Shown piece by piece: positions 1 through 8,121 of a stretch of 64,000 nucleotides of DNA. The stretch spans positions 30,159 through 94,158 of the forward strand of contig NZ_MCGB01000069.1 in assembly GCF_001699815.1 (NCBI RefSeq), in the 5' to 3' direction. A program made the translations under genes and the position numbers. The stretch comes from Ralstonia pickettii. Its GTDB lineage: Bacteria > Pseudomonadota > Gammaproteobacteria > Burkholderiales > Burkholderiaceae. How positions within the stretch are numbered: position 1 is the first letter of the stretch; each line of letters opens with the position of its first letter. The notes beneath the pieces are model-generated. The model saw nothing but the letters and a program-made list of their open reading frames with translations, ran no database searches and had not been told where the DNA came from.

Positions 1-1
1 C

Positions 2-790
2 AAGACGCACCCGTACATCTCGACGGGTCTGAAGGGCAACAAGTTTGGCGTGGCGTTTGACGAAGTGCTGCCGACCTACCGCGCGGCCGCCGCGATGCCG
101 AACCTGCACGTGGTCGGCATCGACTGCCATATCGGCTCGCAGATCACCGAGGTGTCGCCGTATCTGGATGCGCTGGACAAGGTGCTCGATGTAGTGACGC
201 AGCTGGACGCCGAGGGCATTCACCTGTCGCACATCGATGTGGGCGGCGGTCTTGGTATCACCTACACGGACGAGACGCCGCCGGACATCACCGCCTTCGC
301 GCGCACACTCCTGGACCGCGTCGAGCAGCGCGGTTTTGGCGATCGCACCGTGCTGTTCGAGCCGGGCCGGTCGCTGGTGGGCAACGCCGGCCTGCTGCTC
401 ACGCGCGTCGAGTACCTCAAGCCTGGCGCCAGCAAGAACTTCTGCATCGTCGATGCGGCCATGAATGACCTGGCCCGCCCGGCGATGTACGAGGCGTATC
501 ACCACATCGTGCCGGTGCGTGAAAGCCAAAGCGCGCCGGTCGTCTACGACGTGGTGGGCCCGGTGTGCGAATCCGGCGACTGGCTGGGCCGCGACCGTTC
601 GCTGGCGGTGCAGCCGGGCGACGTGCTCGCGATCCTGTCAGCCGGCGCGTACGGCTTCACGATGAGCTCAAACTACAACACGCGCAATCGCGCGGCCGAG
701 GTCATCGTCGATGGCGACAAAATCCATCTGGCGCGCGAGCGCGAGTGCTTTGAAGACCTGATCCGCGGCGAGCATCTGTTCCCGGCGTAA
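2..790 (+). CDS. lysA: Diaminopimelate decarboxylase, 3' part (5' end outside window)
   Basis: PLP-dependent enzyme that decarboxylates meso-diaminopimelate to lysine, the last step of the DAP pathway, in the cytosol. The reading frame is open from base 2, so the gene starts upstream and the catalytic Lys segment is missing. Visible family features are the barrel motif HIGSQI (about residues 43-48 of the fragment), GGGLGI, EPGR, the substrate/dimer segment around CESGD (the active-site Cys of the partner subunit), and a C-terminal GAYGFTMSSNYN block. The C terminus is complete. A strong hairpin terminator follows directly. Identification is confident; only the length is unknown. Confidence 0.96.
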   Translation, partial: KTHPYISTGLKGNKFGVAFDEVLPTYRAAAAMPNLHVVGIDCHIGSQITEVSPYLDALDKVLDVVTQLDAEGIHLSHIDVGGGLGITYTDETPPDITAFARTLLDRVEQRGFGDRTVLFEPGRSLVGNAGLLLTRVEYLKPGASKNFCIVDAAMNDLARPAMYEAYHHIVPVRESQSAPVVYDVVGPVCESGDWLGRDRSLAVQPGDVLAILSAGAYGFTMSSNYNTRNRAAEVIVDGDKIHLARERECFEDLIRGEHLFPA

Positions 791-810
791 GCCCGCATCG
801 CAAAGAAAAA

Positions 811-837
811 GCCGACGCGCCAACGTCGGCTTTTTTT
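811..837. terminator. Bidirectional intrinsic terminator between lysA and msrQ
   Basis: A 7-bp GC-rich stem (811-817 with 824-830) and 6-nt loop are followed by seven T on the plus strand. On the other side there is an A-rich stretch (801-810), so the hairpin also has a U-rich tail when read from the minus strand. It lies between the convergent lysA and msrQ 3' ends and can serve both. Confidence 0.88.
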
Positions 838-851
838 GGGCGCGATCGGCA

Positions 852-1508
852 TCAATCGCGGGCTGGCATCACGGCCCCGGTCATCGCACTGCGCTGCGAG
901 CGCCATGCCCACCACACCCGCAGGCCCAGCAGCACCGCCATCACTGCGGCGTAGATCGACACCTCGGCAAAGTCATGCTTGCCGGCCTTGTGCCACCAGT
1001 AATGCAGGATGCCCAGCACGCCCGTCACGTAGACAAGCCGGTGCAGCCACTGCCAGCGCTTGCCACCCAGGCGGCGCACCATCGCGTTGGTCGACGTGGC
1101 GGCCAGCGGAATCATCAGCACGAACGCCGCAAAGCCAACGGTGATGAAGGGCCGCTTGACGATGTCCTTGAGCATCGACGCCGGATCGAGCCCGCGGTCC
1201 ACCAGTAACCAGATCAGGAAGTGGATCGCGCCGTAGAAGAACGTGTACAGCCCGAGCATGCGGCGAAGCCGGATCAACCAGTTCATGCCCGTGATGCGGC
1301 GCAGCGGCGTGATGGCTAGCGTGCAGCAGAGCAGCACCAGCGTCCACGTACCGGTCGAGCGCGTGACGAACTCCAGAGGATTGGCCCCGAACTGGTCTGT
1401 CGCGCCCAGGAAGACGATGCGCAGGAAGGGCAGCAGCGCCACGATCCATACGATCGCCTTCACCACACGCAATGGCTTGGGCGGCAACATCGGCGGCAGC
1501 AGTGTCAT
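852..1508 (-). CDS. msrQ: MsrQ (YedZ), haem-binding membrane subunit of the MsrPQ system
   Basis: Inner-membrane b-type haem protein that passes electrons from the quinone pool or flavin to MsrP for repair of oxidised methionines in periplasmic proteins. The 218-aa product has about six hydrophobic segments and histidines inside membrane spans (YGAIHFLIW, WLHRLVYV, GILHYWW) matching the ferric-reductase-like family. The ATG at 1508 lies 7 nt after the msrP stop and gives the usual length; a longer in-frame ORF to 1547 would overlap msrP. It is translationally close to msrP, is the last gene of the proposed sigma-factor operon, and ends at the terminator at 811-837. Confidence 0.94.
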   Translation of the reverse strand: MTLLPPMLPPKPLRVVKAIVWIVALLPFLRIVFLGATDQFGANPLEFVTRSTGTWTLVLLCCTLAITPLRRITGMNWLIRLRRMLGLYTFFYGAIHFLIWLLVDRGLDPASMLKDIVKRPFITVGFAAFVLMIPLAATSTNAMVRRLGGKRWQWLHRLVYVTGVLGILHYWWHKAGKHDFAEVSIYAAVMAVLLGLRVWWAWRSQRSAMTGAVMPARD

Positions 1509-1515
1509 GTCGGCC

Positions 1516-2511
1516 TCAGAAATTTTTGCGCAGGTCCATGCCGGCATACAGCGGGGCCACCTGGTCGTAACCGTTGAACATCAGCGTCTTGCGCTTGGGC
1601 GCGAACAGGCCGCCGAAACCGCCTTTGTCCTCGCCGATGCGGCGTTCGGTGGCCTGGCTCCAGCGCGGATGGTCCACGGTCGGGTTCACGTTGGAATAGA
1701 AGCCGTATTCATTGGCCGCGGCAATGTTCCAGCTCGTCGGCGGCTGCTTCTCGACAAAGCGGATCTTGACGATGGACTTTGCGCTCTTGAAGCCGTACTT
1801 CCACGGCACGATCACCCGCACGGGCGCACCGTTCTGGTTTGGCAGCACCTGGCCGTAGAGGCCGAAGGTGAGCAGCGCCAACGGGTGCATCGCCTCGTCC
1901 AGACGCAGGCCTTCGCTGTACGGCCACTCCAGCACGGGGCTGCTGATGCCGGGCATCTGGCGCTTGTCGGCCAGCGAGATGAACTGGATGTACTTGGCGC
2001 CGCCCTGGGGCTCCACCCGCTTGATCAACTCGGCCAACGGGAAGCCCACCCACGGAATCACCATCGACCAGCCCTCGACGCAACGCAGGCGATAGACGCG
2101 CTCTTCCATCGGCGCGAGCTTCATCAGGTCGTCCAGGTCGTAGGTTTTGGGCGTTTTCACCAAACCTTCCACGCTGACTTGCCACGGGTGCGGGCGCAGC
2201 GTGCCGGCATAGCGCGCCGGGTCGGCCTTGTCGGTGCCGAATTCGTAGAAGTTGTTGTACGTGGTGACTTGGTCGTACGGGGTGGCCTTCTCCACGGTTG
2301 TGTACGCCGGATTGGGCTTGCCTGCCAATTTGGCCAGCGGCGGGTTGGCAGCGAAGGCCTCGCGCGCCGCCCATGGTGCCAGCGTTGCGCCGGCGGCGCC
2401 CATGGCGGCAGCGGCCAAGATGCGACGGCGCTGCTCGAAGATGTGCTGCGGTGTGATCTCGCTGGCGGGAATGTCATCGCCATGCAGCCAGCGGTCGGTC
2501 TTGATCAGCAT
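1516..2511 (-). CDS. msrP: MsrP (YedY), periplasmic molybdoenzyme protein-methionine-sulfoxide reductase
   Basis: Catalytic subunit that reduces methionine sulfoxide, free and protein-bound, in the periplasm. The 331-aa precursor starts with a Tat-type signal: basic QRRRIL at about residues 27-32, then a hydrophobic Ala-rich stretch, as expected for a protein folded around molybdopterin before export. The Cys in [11 protein letters not shown] is the expected Mo ligand of the sulfite-oxidase fold, and [11 protein letters not shown] is typical of the family. Start at 2511 has a GAGG element about 11 nt upstream. msrQ follows after 7 bp; an anti-sigma gene precedes it by 96 bp on the same strand. 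Confidence 0.96.
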   Translation of the reverse strand: MLIKTDRWLHGDDIPASEITPQHIFEQRRRILAAAAMGAAGATLAPWAAREAFAANPPLAKLAGKPNPAYTTVEKATPYDQVTTYNNFYEFGTDKADPARYAGTLRPHPWQVSVEGLVKTPKTYDLDDLMKLAPMEERVYRLRCVEGWSMVIPWVGFPLAELIKRVEPQGGAKYIQFISLADKRQMPGISSPVLEWPYSEGLRLDEAMHPLALLTFGLYGQVLPNQNGAPVRVIVPWKYGFKSAKSIVKIRFVEKQPPTSWNIAAANEYGFYSNVNPTVDHPRWSQATERRIGEDKGGFGGLFAPKRKTLMFNGYDQVAPLYAGMDLRKNF

Positions 2512-2564
2512 GATTCGTGGTCCTCGTTGTGCGGGAACGCTGTCCCATGTGCGTTGGTCGTGCT

Positions 2565-2587
2565 CGCGCTGTCGACCTGACAGCGCG
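2565..2587 (-). other. Perfect 9-bp inverted repeat in the anti-sigma/msrP gap
   Basis: Arms at 2565-2573 and 2579-2587 are exact reverse complements around a 5-nt spacer. No T-tract follows on either strand, so this is not a standard terminator. It sits in the only sizeable gap of the lipoprotein-sigma-anti-sigma-msrPQ run and could be an mRNA processing or stability hairpin that sets msrPQ level relative to the sigma genes. Confidence 0.6.
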
Positions 2588-2607
2588 CGGCAAAAAATGA
2601 TGTGGCG

Positions 2608-3468
2608 CTATTCCTTGCGGGGCGCTGGCCCGGTGAATTCGCTGTACTGCCGATAGACGGCTTGCGCCACTTCCAGTAACTGCGTCCGCCCCAGCGGGCC
2701 GGCGACCGCAAACCCGAGGCCGTGATCCGCCCAGTAGAACGCCATCGGCGGCGGATGATCGACCGCCGGATGAATCGCTTGCAGCACACGGTTGTCGGGC
2801 GCGAGCGTCTCCAGCCGGAAGCCGGTATCGCGGTTGTTTGGCATGCGCCGCAACTGTACGGAGATACGCGTGCCCCCGGGGCCCTCGTACATCAGCATGG
2901 CCGTCGGCGCATCTGCCACCACCGTCTGGCGCCCGCCGATGAGCCGGTAGCCCAGCGATGTCAGATCAGGCACGTGCAGCTGTGCGTCGAGCCGACGCGA
3001 CAACCATGTGACCAGATGCGCCTCCTCGTCGGCCGGCACTTCCACGATGTGTTTCGACTCCGGAGAAAAGACGACGTGCGATACGAGTGCATCGTTGGCG
3101 AACCGTTGCATGGGCATGGTGCGCTCAACGGCACCTCGACTCAGCCAGCCGGCCCCGGACCCGACGGCTAGGCACGCCACACTCAGCGCCACCACGCTCC
3201 ATCCGCGCATGGCGCCAAAGCCGCTGGCCGTGGGGCGACGTGCTACCGCAAGGATCGCTGCCGGAATGCGACGCTGCGGCACCGGTTCGTTCAGCAGCGG
3301 ATCGAGCGCGCGGTGCAATTGCGCATCCGTCTCGCGCCAAGCCGCAACTTCAGCCGCGGCGCCGGGGTGCGCGGCAAGATAGGCCTCCACGGCAGCACGG
3401 CGCGCCGCGGGCAAGCGGCCGTCGGCATACGCATGGAGTTCGTCGATATGAATGGAATTGGAGGACAT
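2608..3468 (-). CDS. Anti-sigma factor, single membrane span
   Basis: Predicted membrane-bound inhibitor of the ECF sigma factor encoded just upstream. The 286-aa protein has a short cytosolic N-terminal sigma-binding region (HIDELHAYADGRL and following helices), with no CxxC zinc site visible. A single hydrophobic segment around residues 85-105 (WSVVALSVACLAVGSGAGWL) follows, then a roughly 180-aa periplasmic domain that could sense stress. The ATG at 3468 was preferred over the GTG at 3480 because GAGG lies 8 nt upstream of it. The 3' end of the sigma gene lies just upstream. Family assignment rests on architecture and context rather than on a strong motif. Confidence 0.82.
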   Translation of the reverse strand: MSSNSIHIDELHAYADGRLPAARRAAVEAYLAAHPGAAAEVAAWRETDAQLHRALDPLLNEPVPQRRIPAAILAVARRPTASGFGAMRGWSVVALSVACLAVGSGAGWLSRGAVERTMPMQRFANDALVSHVVFSPESKHIVEVPADEEAHLVTWLSRRLDAQLHVPDLTSLGYRLIGGRQTVVADAPTAMLMYEGPGGTRISVQLRRMPNNRDTGFRLETLAPDNRVLQAIHPAVDHPPPMAFYWADHGLGFAVAGPLGRTQLLEVAQAVYRQYSEFTGPAPRKE

Positions 3469-3476
3469 GGCGAGCC

Positions 3477-4049
3477 TCACTTCACGCGGTGCAGCGTTGC
3501 GCTGCCGCCATCGCCGGATGCCGCAAATGCAGCCGATGCGGCTGGCGCCCCGTCGAGCGCCGCGCGCATCCGCTCACGCGCCCGCGACAGCCGCGACATC
3601 ACCGTGCCGATCGGCACGCCCAGCACATCGGCGGCTTCCTTGTAGGCGAACTGCTCCAGGCCGACGAGTAGCAATACCGCGCGCTGATCTTCTGGCAGCG
3701 TCGCCAGCGCGCGCAGCAGATCGCGGCGCAAACCGGGGTCGTCATCGACGGGAATCTCGGGGGGCGCATCGCTCAGCTCGATTCGGTCGGGCCTGCGCAC
3801 GGCGTTGAGGTGGAGCCGATGCATGATGGTGAGCAGCCAGGCAAACAATCCGTCGCCCTCGCCTTTCGCGCCGATCTGGCCGAGCGGGCCCAGCCTGGGT
3901 CGCAACTGGAAGCGCCAGCGATAACGCCAGGCACGTTCCAGCGTGTCCTGGACGAGGTCGTCGGCGCGGCTGGCGTCACGCACGAGCCCGCGCGCGTGCC
4001 GGCGCAGGCGTGGCGTGAGCGCAATCAGCCGGCTGGCCAGATCGGACAT
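3477..4049 (-). CDS. ECF-type RNA polymerase sigma factor
   Basis: A 190-aa group 4 sigma factor with region 2 (ADDLVQDTLERAW) and region 4 (LPEDQRAVLLLVGLEQFAYKEAADVLGVPIGTVMSRLSRAR) but no region 1 or 3. Between regions 2.2 and 2.3 there is an additional Gly/Arg-rich stretch, roughly residues 44-66, before FAWLLTIMHRLHLNAVRR; most close relatives are shorter here. It lies between a lipoprotein gene (25 bp upstream) and its likely anti-sigma partner. msrPQ lie downstream on the same strand, making them probable targets. No strong Shine-Dalgarno is visible before the ATG at 4049. Confidence 0.93.
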   Translation of the reverse strand: MSDLASRLIALTPRLRRHARGLVRDASRADDLVQDTLERAWRYRWRFQLRPRLGPLGQIGAKGEGDGLFAWLLTIMHRLHLNAVRRPDRIELSDAPPEIPVDDDPGLRRDLLRALATLPEDQRAVLLLVGLEQFAYKEAADVLGVPIGTVMSRLSRARERMRAALDGAPAASAAFAASGDGGSATLHRVK

Positions 4050-4074
4050 AGGGGCGCGAGCGAGGGCGGCGTGC

Positions 4075-4503
4075 TTACGGCTTGGCGACGTGCCAAACGT
4101 TCATGAAGCCGTCGCCAGTCTGGTCGCCCGGCATCTTGTCCTTGGTCCAGAGGTAGAGCGGCTTGCCACGATAGGCCCACTGCTTCTTGCCATCGTCGCG
4201 CGTGATGATCGTGTAGTCGCCAGACGGCTTGTCGGCGTCATTGGCGGCCAGCGGCGGCCAGTTCTCGGCGCACTTGCCGTTGCAGGCGCTCTTGCCGGCC
4301 GTGGCGTCACGGTCAAACATGTAGAGCGCCATGCCGTGTTGATCCGTCAGCGTGCCGTTGGTCACCTTGACGGCCGACGGCGTGGACGAGGCTCCCATGC
4401 CCATGCCGCTGCAGCCGGCCACACCGAATGCGGCGAGCAGCGCGGCGCTGGCCAGCGCGGTGCGCGGATTGAACCATTTCTGGGAAGCTGCGGACTGGCT
4501 CAT
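4075..4503 (-). CDS. Small lipoprotein of the secreted-repeat (COG4315) type
   Basis: 142-aa predicted lipoprotein. A signal peptide ends in a lipobox-like VAGC with the acylated Cys near residue 31, followed by a GMGMG stretch. The mature domain carries two copies of the family pattern: GMALYMFD, then CNGKCAENWPP, then KPLYLWTKDK with GDGFMNVWHV. Its biochemical role is unknown to me; relatives are often encoded next to ECF sigma/anti-sigma pairs. The start is supported by AAGGAG seven nucleotides before the ATG. It is the first gene of the proposed five-gene operon ending in msrQ. Confidence 0.85.
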   Translation of the reverse strand: MSQSAASQKWFNPRTALASAALLAAFGVAGCSGMGMGASSTPSAVKVTNGTLTDQHGMALYMFDRDATAGKSACNGKCAENWPPLAANDADKPSGDYTIITRDDGKKQWAYRGKPLYLWTKDKMPGDQTGDGFMNVWHVAKP

Positions 4504-4555
4504 CTTGTTCTCCTTGGATGGAGAGGCGCGCCGATCGCGCCCTCACTGAGCAGTA

Positions 4556-4580
4556 AACACGCTAGGCGCGTCTTTATTCC
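4556..4580 (-). promoter_or_regulatory. Possible ECF-sigma promoter for the lipoprotein-sigma-anti-sigma-msrPQ operon
   Basis: On the minus strand GGAATAAA (4573-4580) is followed, after 11 nt, by CGTGTT (4556-4561), about 50 nt before the first start codon. This resembles the GGAAT/CGT layout of autoregulated ECF promoters. The spacing is slightly short, so the call is tentative. No good sigma-70 pair was seen in this gap. Confidence 0.45.
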
Positions 4581-4609
4581 AGTCCGCTGAGTTTTTTGTG
4601 ACTGACGGC

Positions 4610-5797
4610 TTACAGCTCGCCGTAACTGTGCAGGCCCGAGAGGAACATGTTCACGCCAAGGAAGGCGAACGTCGTCACCAAGAGGCCAATCAGGGCCCAC
4701 CAGGCCGCCATGCGGCCACGCAGCCCCTTCATCAGGCGCATGTGCAGCCACGCGGCGTAGTTCAGCCAAACGATCAGCGCCCAGGTTTCCTTCGGATCCC
4801 AGCTCCAGTAGCCGCCCCATGCGTCAGCCGCCCACAGCGCCCCGAGAATCGTGGCGATGGTGAAGAATGCAAAGCCGACGGTGATGGCCTTGTACATCAC
4901 GTCGTCCAGCACTTCGAGCGACGGGAGGCGATCGGCCAGCACGCCCCGCTCCTTCAGCAGATAAGCCGCACCGACCATGGCCGACAGGGCGAACGTGCCG
5001 TAGCCGATGAAATTGGCCGGTACGTGGATCTTCATCCACCAGCTCTGCAATGCCGGCACCAGCGGCTGGATCTCCTGCGCGCCGCGCGACACCGTGTACC
5101 ACAGCAGAAAGCCCACCGCCGCCGACACCACCAGCATCACGAAGGGGCCCAGCGCGCGCGTCTTGTAACGCTGCTCGTAGTACAGATAGAAGAGCGAGGT
5201 GATCAACGTAAAGAGGATGAACACCTCGTACAGATTCGAGATGGGGATGTGACCAATGTCTGCGCCGACCAGGTACGACTCGTACCATCGCACCAACATG
5301 CCGGTCAGGCCCAGCACCACCGCTGCCCAGCACAGCTTGCTGCCGATGGCCCCGCCCGCTTCCCAGCGCAGCGCCAGCCCGGTCCAGAAAAACAGCGTGG
5401 ACAGGAAGATCAGCGCGCTCATCCAGAGGATGGCCGACTGGCTGGCAAGGAAATACTTGAGGAAGAAGGCATGCTCAGCGCGGGCGAGATCCGGGCCGTT
5501 GGCACCGGCGTACTGTGAGATACCGAACAGCGACAACACGGCGATGCCGATCATCAGTACGCGCACCGGCTTCCAAGTCCAGCCAAGCCATGCGAAGGCG
5601 GGCACGGCGGCAACGAGAATGCCGCGCTCGTAGCCGTCCATGTAGGCGCCGTAGCGCGAGAAGGCGTAACCGGCGCCGGCGGCCAGCATTGCAGCAAACA
5701 GCCAGTCAAACCAGCCCAGGCGGCGGAAATACGACGGACGCTTCAGCGCACCCAGATCAGCGCTCGCCACGGTCGTTTGGGGATTGGTCGCTTCCAT
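4610..5797 (-). CDS. ccsB: System II cytochrome c synthetase subunit with WWD domain (CcsB/ResC-type; CcsA in Bordetella naming)
   Basis: Inner-membrane haem handling subunit that works with ResB to attach haem to exported apocytochromes c. The 395-aa product has about eight hydrophobic segments and the tryptophan-rich haem-binding WWD signature WGGYWSWDPKETWALIVW near residue 310, plus conserved membrane histidines (KIHVPANFIGYG, AAWLHMRL). The ATG at 5797 was chosen because it lies 7 nt after the resB stop with an AGCAGGTG element; the ORF extends upstream only inside resB. Transcribed directly behind resB, and close to a cytochrome c4 gene that needs this machinery. Confidence 0.95.
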   Translation of the reverse strand: MEATNPQTTVASADLGALKRPSYFRRLGWFDWLFAAMLAAGAGYAFSRYGAYMDGYERGILVAAVPAFAWLGWTWKPVRVLMIGIAVLSLFGISQYAGANGPDLARAEHAFFLKYFLASQSAILWMSALIFLSTLFFWTGLALRWEAGGAIGSKLCWAAVVLGLTGMLVRWYESYLVGADIGHIPISNLYEVFILFTLITSLFYLYYEQRYKTRALGPFVMLVVSAAVGFLLWYTVSRGAQEIQPLVPALQSWWMKIHVPANFIGYGTFALSAMVGAAYLLKERGVLADRLPSLEVLDDVMYKAITVGFAFFTIATILGALWAADAWGGYWSWDPKETWALIVWLNYAAWLHMRLMKGLRGRMAAWWALIGLLVTTFAFLGVNMFLSGLHSYGEL

Positions 5798-5804
5798 CAC
5801 CTGC

Positions 5805-8009
5805 TCACTTCGTTGGTTTGGGGTCGACGCTCGCTGCACTGGCGGCATCGGGGGCGGCTTGGGCACCTGCCGCGGCGCGGATATCGTGCTTGAGGCGCTC
5901 GAACTCGCGGTCGAAGTCAAGCGTGCGGCGCATGGTCGACATGGCGGTCAGCACATGTGCGCCGGAGGCGCTTTCGTTGGCCGGACCGGATTGCGGTCGG
6001 ATCCACAGCCACCAGCGGCGCTCTCGCACGTAGAACATCGAAAACACGCCCAGCACCAGCAGCAGCGACCCAAGATACACGATGTTTTTGCCCGGCGCAC
6101 GTGTGAGCTGGAACACGCTGGCCTGCACCTGCTGGAAGTCGGTCAGCTGCAGATATACGGGTGCGCCGTAGAAGACGTTGTCCGACAGCGCGTTGATGGC
6201 GCTCTGCAACCACTGGCTGCTGGCCGCATCCACCGTGGGTGCAGGCAGGCCATCCTGTGCGCGGGCCAGTTGCCACAGTTCCCACATGGAGCTGTTGATG
6301 ATTTTCATCAGCACATCGGCCGCCTTCTCACGCTCACCCTCAGGCACCGATTTCTGCAAGAACGTGGCGACTGCGGCAAAGCCGCCCTGTGCACCGGCGG
6401 TACCGTCCTTGACATCGGCAGCGCCGGCAAAGAGGTCGAGCGCGCGACGAGCGCTTTCCATCAACTGGTTGCGCAGTTCCGCGCGCTGCTCGCCGGGCAT
6501 GGAGAGCAGCGCAAACCGGCGCGCTGCCTCGCCGCGCATCGCTGGATTCTGCAGCGCGGCGCGCAGGCGCATCCAGTCGGCGACGGTGCCTTGCGCATCG
6601 GCGGGAATGCGCAGATAGCGGAACGGCTCGTCCGGCTGCGAGCGCATGCCGGCCAGGAACACCGATTGCCCGTCCAGCGTGACGGGCAGCATGTAGTTGC
6701 TGAACTCGTGTGCCTGGCCGTTGGCGTCGCGCAGCTTGTACTGCACGGAGGGGCCGACGTTGCGCAGATCGCGGTCGCGCGTCATCTTGGTGACGTTGCC
6801 AAGCTCCGCGCGCAGACCATTTTCCGCACCGCCCCTCTTGCCGACACCGCGTGCGTCCTGCTTGCCCGAGGCGTCCGTCACCGTTTCGACATTCATCAGG
6901 CGGAAGTCGGAGAACTCGACCGTGTAGTCGCCGCTCTTGCCGGTGAGCTTCGAGCTTTCGCCCACGACGCCCGACATGTCGAACGTCTTGGCGTTGTCAC
7001 CGTGCATCGGGTAGCCGGTCAGCTTGAGCTTCGAGCCGCCATCTTCAAAGCTCGACTGGTAGATCGCCACGCCGTCATACACGAACGGCTTGTTCACCTC
7101 CACGCGCGCAGCGGTCTGCTTGCCGGTGCGGCGGTCAGTCACGACGATGTCGCTGGCGAACAGCTTGGGCATGCCGGTCGAGTAATGCTCGACGGTGAAC
7201 TTCTTGAGCGTGATCATGAACGGCAGGTCCTGGATCAGCGCGCCATCGGCAATGTTCAGGATCGCCGTGCTGACCGTCGAACCTTCCGGCACGAAGGCGT
7301 TGCCGCGGAACCCCGGGTTCGATGTCGACAGCCGATGCTCCGGGCCGATGTCGCTGATGACCGCGTTGCCCTTGATGGGCGACTTGCCACCAAACCACAT
7401 CTGCGCGCGGATCATCATGTCGCCATCCAGCAAGCCGCCGATGCAGATCACGACGATGGCCGTGTGCGCCAGGATGTAGCCGATCTTGTTGCCCGCTCCC
7501 GCCTTTGCCGCGATGAGCGTCGCTCCACCCTCGCGCGCGAACGCCTTGATGCGGAAACCTCGGTTCTGCGCAAGCGCGGCCAAGCGTGCCGTCACGGTGG
7601 CGGTATCGGCGCGGGAATCAAATTCGTCCCGGTGATGGAACGCGCGCAGACTGCCTTCGCGCACGTTCTCGCGCCAGGCGCGCATGTCGGCCAGCATCTT
7701 GGGCGCATTGCGCACGATGCACAGCGAGGTCGACACCACCAGGAACGCCAGGATCAGCAGAAACCACCACGCGCTATAGACGGTCGGCAGCGTCAGCGAT
7801 CGGAATACGTCGGCCCAGAACGGCCCGAATTGGTTGACGTAGTTCGGATACGGATCGTTCTGCTTGAGCACCGTGCCGATCACGCTGGCAATGGCGATCA
7901 CCGTCAGCAGGCTGATCGCAAAGCGCATCGACGACAGCAACTCGACCGTTTCGCGCAACGCGCGACGACGGGAGCGGATCTGGACGCCGGAAGTGGAGAC
8001 CGAAGACAT
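5805..8009 (-). CDS. resB: Cytochrome c biogenesis protein ResB (Ccs1)
   Basis: Second essential subunit of System II cytochrome c maturation. The 734-aa protein has several N-terminal membrane segments (MRFAISLLTVIAIASVIGTV; VYSAWWFLLILAFLVVST; one near LAHTAIVVICIGGLL), a large periplasmic domain, and a last span close to the C terminus (NIVYLGSLLLVLGVFSMFYV). Start chosen at the ATG at 8009; an upstream in-frame TTG at 8030 is possible. A terminator for the cytochrome c4 gene lies between, so resB probably has its own promoter or depends on read-through. ccsB follows after 7 bp. Confidence 0.94.
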   Translation of the reverse strand: MSSVSTSGVQIRSRRRALRETVELLSSMRFAISLLTVIAIASVIGTVLKQNDPYPNYVNQFGPFWADVFRSLTLPTVYSAWWFLLILAFLVVSTSLCIVRNAPKMLADMRAWRENVREGSLRAFHHRDEFDSRADTATVTARLAALAQNRGFRIKAFAREGGATLIAAKAGAGNKIGYILAHTAIVVICIGGLLDGDMMIRAQMWFGGKSPIKGNAVISDIGPEHRLSTSNPGFRGNAFVPEGSTVSTAILNIADGALIQDLPFMITLKKFTVEHYSTGMPKLFASDIVVTDRRTGKQTAARVEVNKPFVYDGVAIYQSSFEDGGSKLKLTGYPMHGDNAKTFDMSGVVGESSKLTGKSGDYTVEFSDFRLMNVETVTDASGKQDARGVGKRGGAENGLRAELGNVTKMTRDRDLRNVGPSVQYKLRDANGQAHEFSNYMLPVTLDGQSVFLAGMRSQPDEPFRYLRIPADAQGTVADWMRLRAALQNPAMRGEAARRFALLSMPGEQRAELRNQLMESARRALDLFAGAADVKDGTAGAQGGFAAVATFLQKSVPEGEREKAADVLMKIINSSMWELWQLARAQDGLPAPTVDAASSQWLQSAINALSDNVFYGAPVYLQLTDFQQVQASVFQLTRAPGKNIVYLGSLLLVLGVFSMFYVRERRWWLWIRPQSGPANESASGAHVLTAMSTMRRTLDFDREFERLKHDIRAAAGAQAAPDAASAASVDPKPTK

Positions 8010-8025
8010 GCGGGGAAAAAACCTG

Positions 8026-8074
8026 TTCAAAAACGAAAACAGGGTGGCGATGCCAGGCGCATTGCCACCCTGTT
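8026..8074 (-). terminator. Intrinsic terminator of the cytochrome c4 gene
   Basis: An 11-bp perfect stem (8038-8048 with 8064-8074) has a 15-nt loop that can itself form a 4-bp hairpin. It is followed on the minus strand by a U-rich tail over 8026-8037. It lies 47 nt after the cytochrome stop and just upstream of resB. Confidence 0.9.
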
Positions 8075-8121
8075 CTTCTTGTTGATTGTGCGACTGTCAC
8101 ATGACAGCCGGGTGCGGCAGA

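Noticed and set aside
1243..2580. 445-aa plus-strand ORF opposite msrP and msrQ
   Set aside because: Antisense shadow. The minus-strand products carry a Tat signal, Mo-ligand Cys and haem-binding membrane segments, and the plus-strand ORF shows no domain.
2565..2587. Hairpin after the anti-sigma gene as a terminator
   Set aside because: No U-tract on the minus strand after the stem; the T-run seen there lies upstream of it. Kept only as an unexplained inverted repeat.
4075..4503. Lipoprotein as a methionine-rich hypochlorite scavenger of the MrpX type
   Set aside because: Methionine is only mildly enriched (about seven in 142 residues) and the domain matches the secreted-repeat lipoprotein pattern instead.
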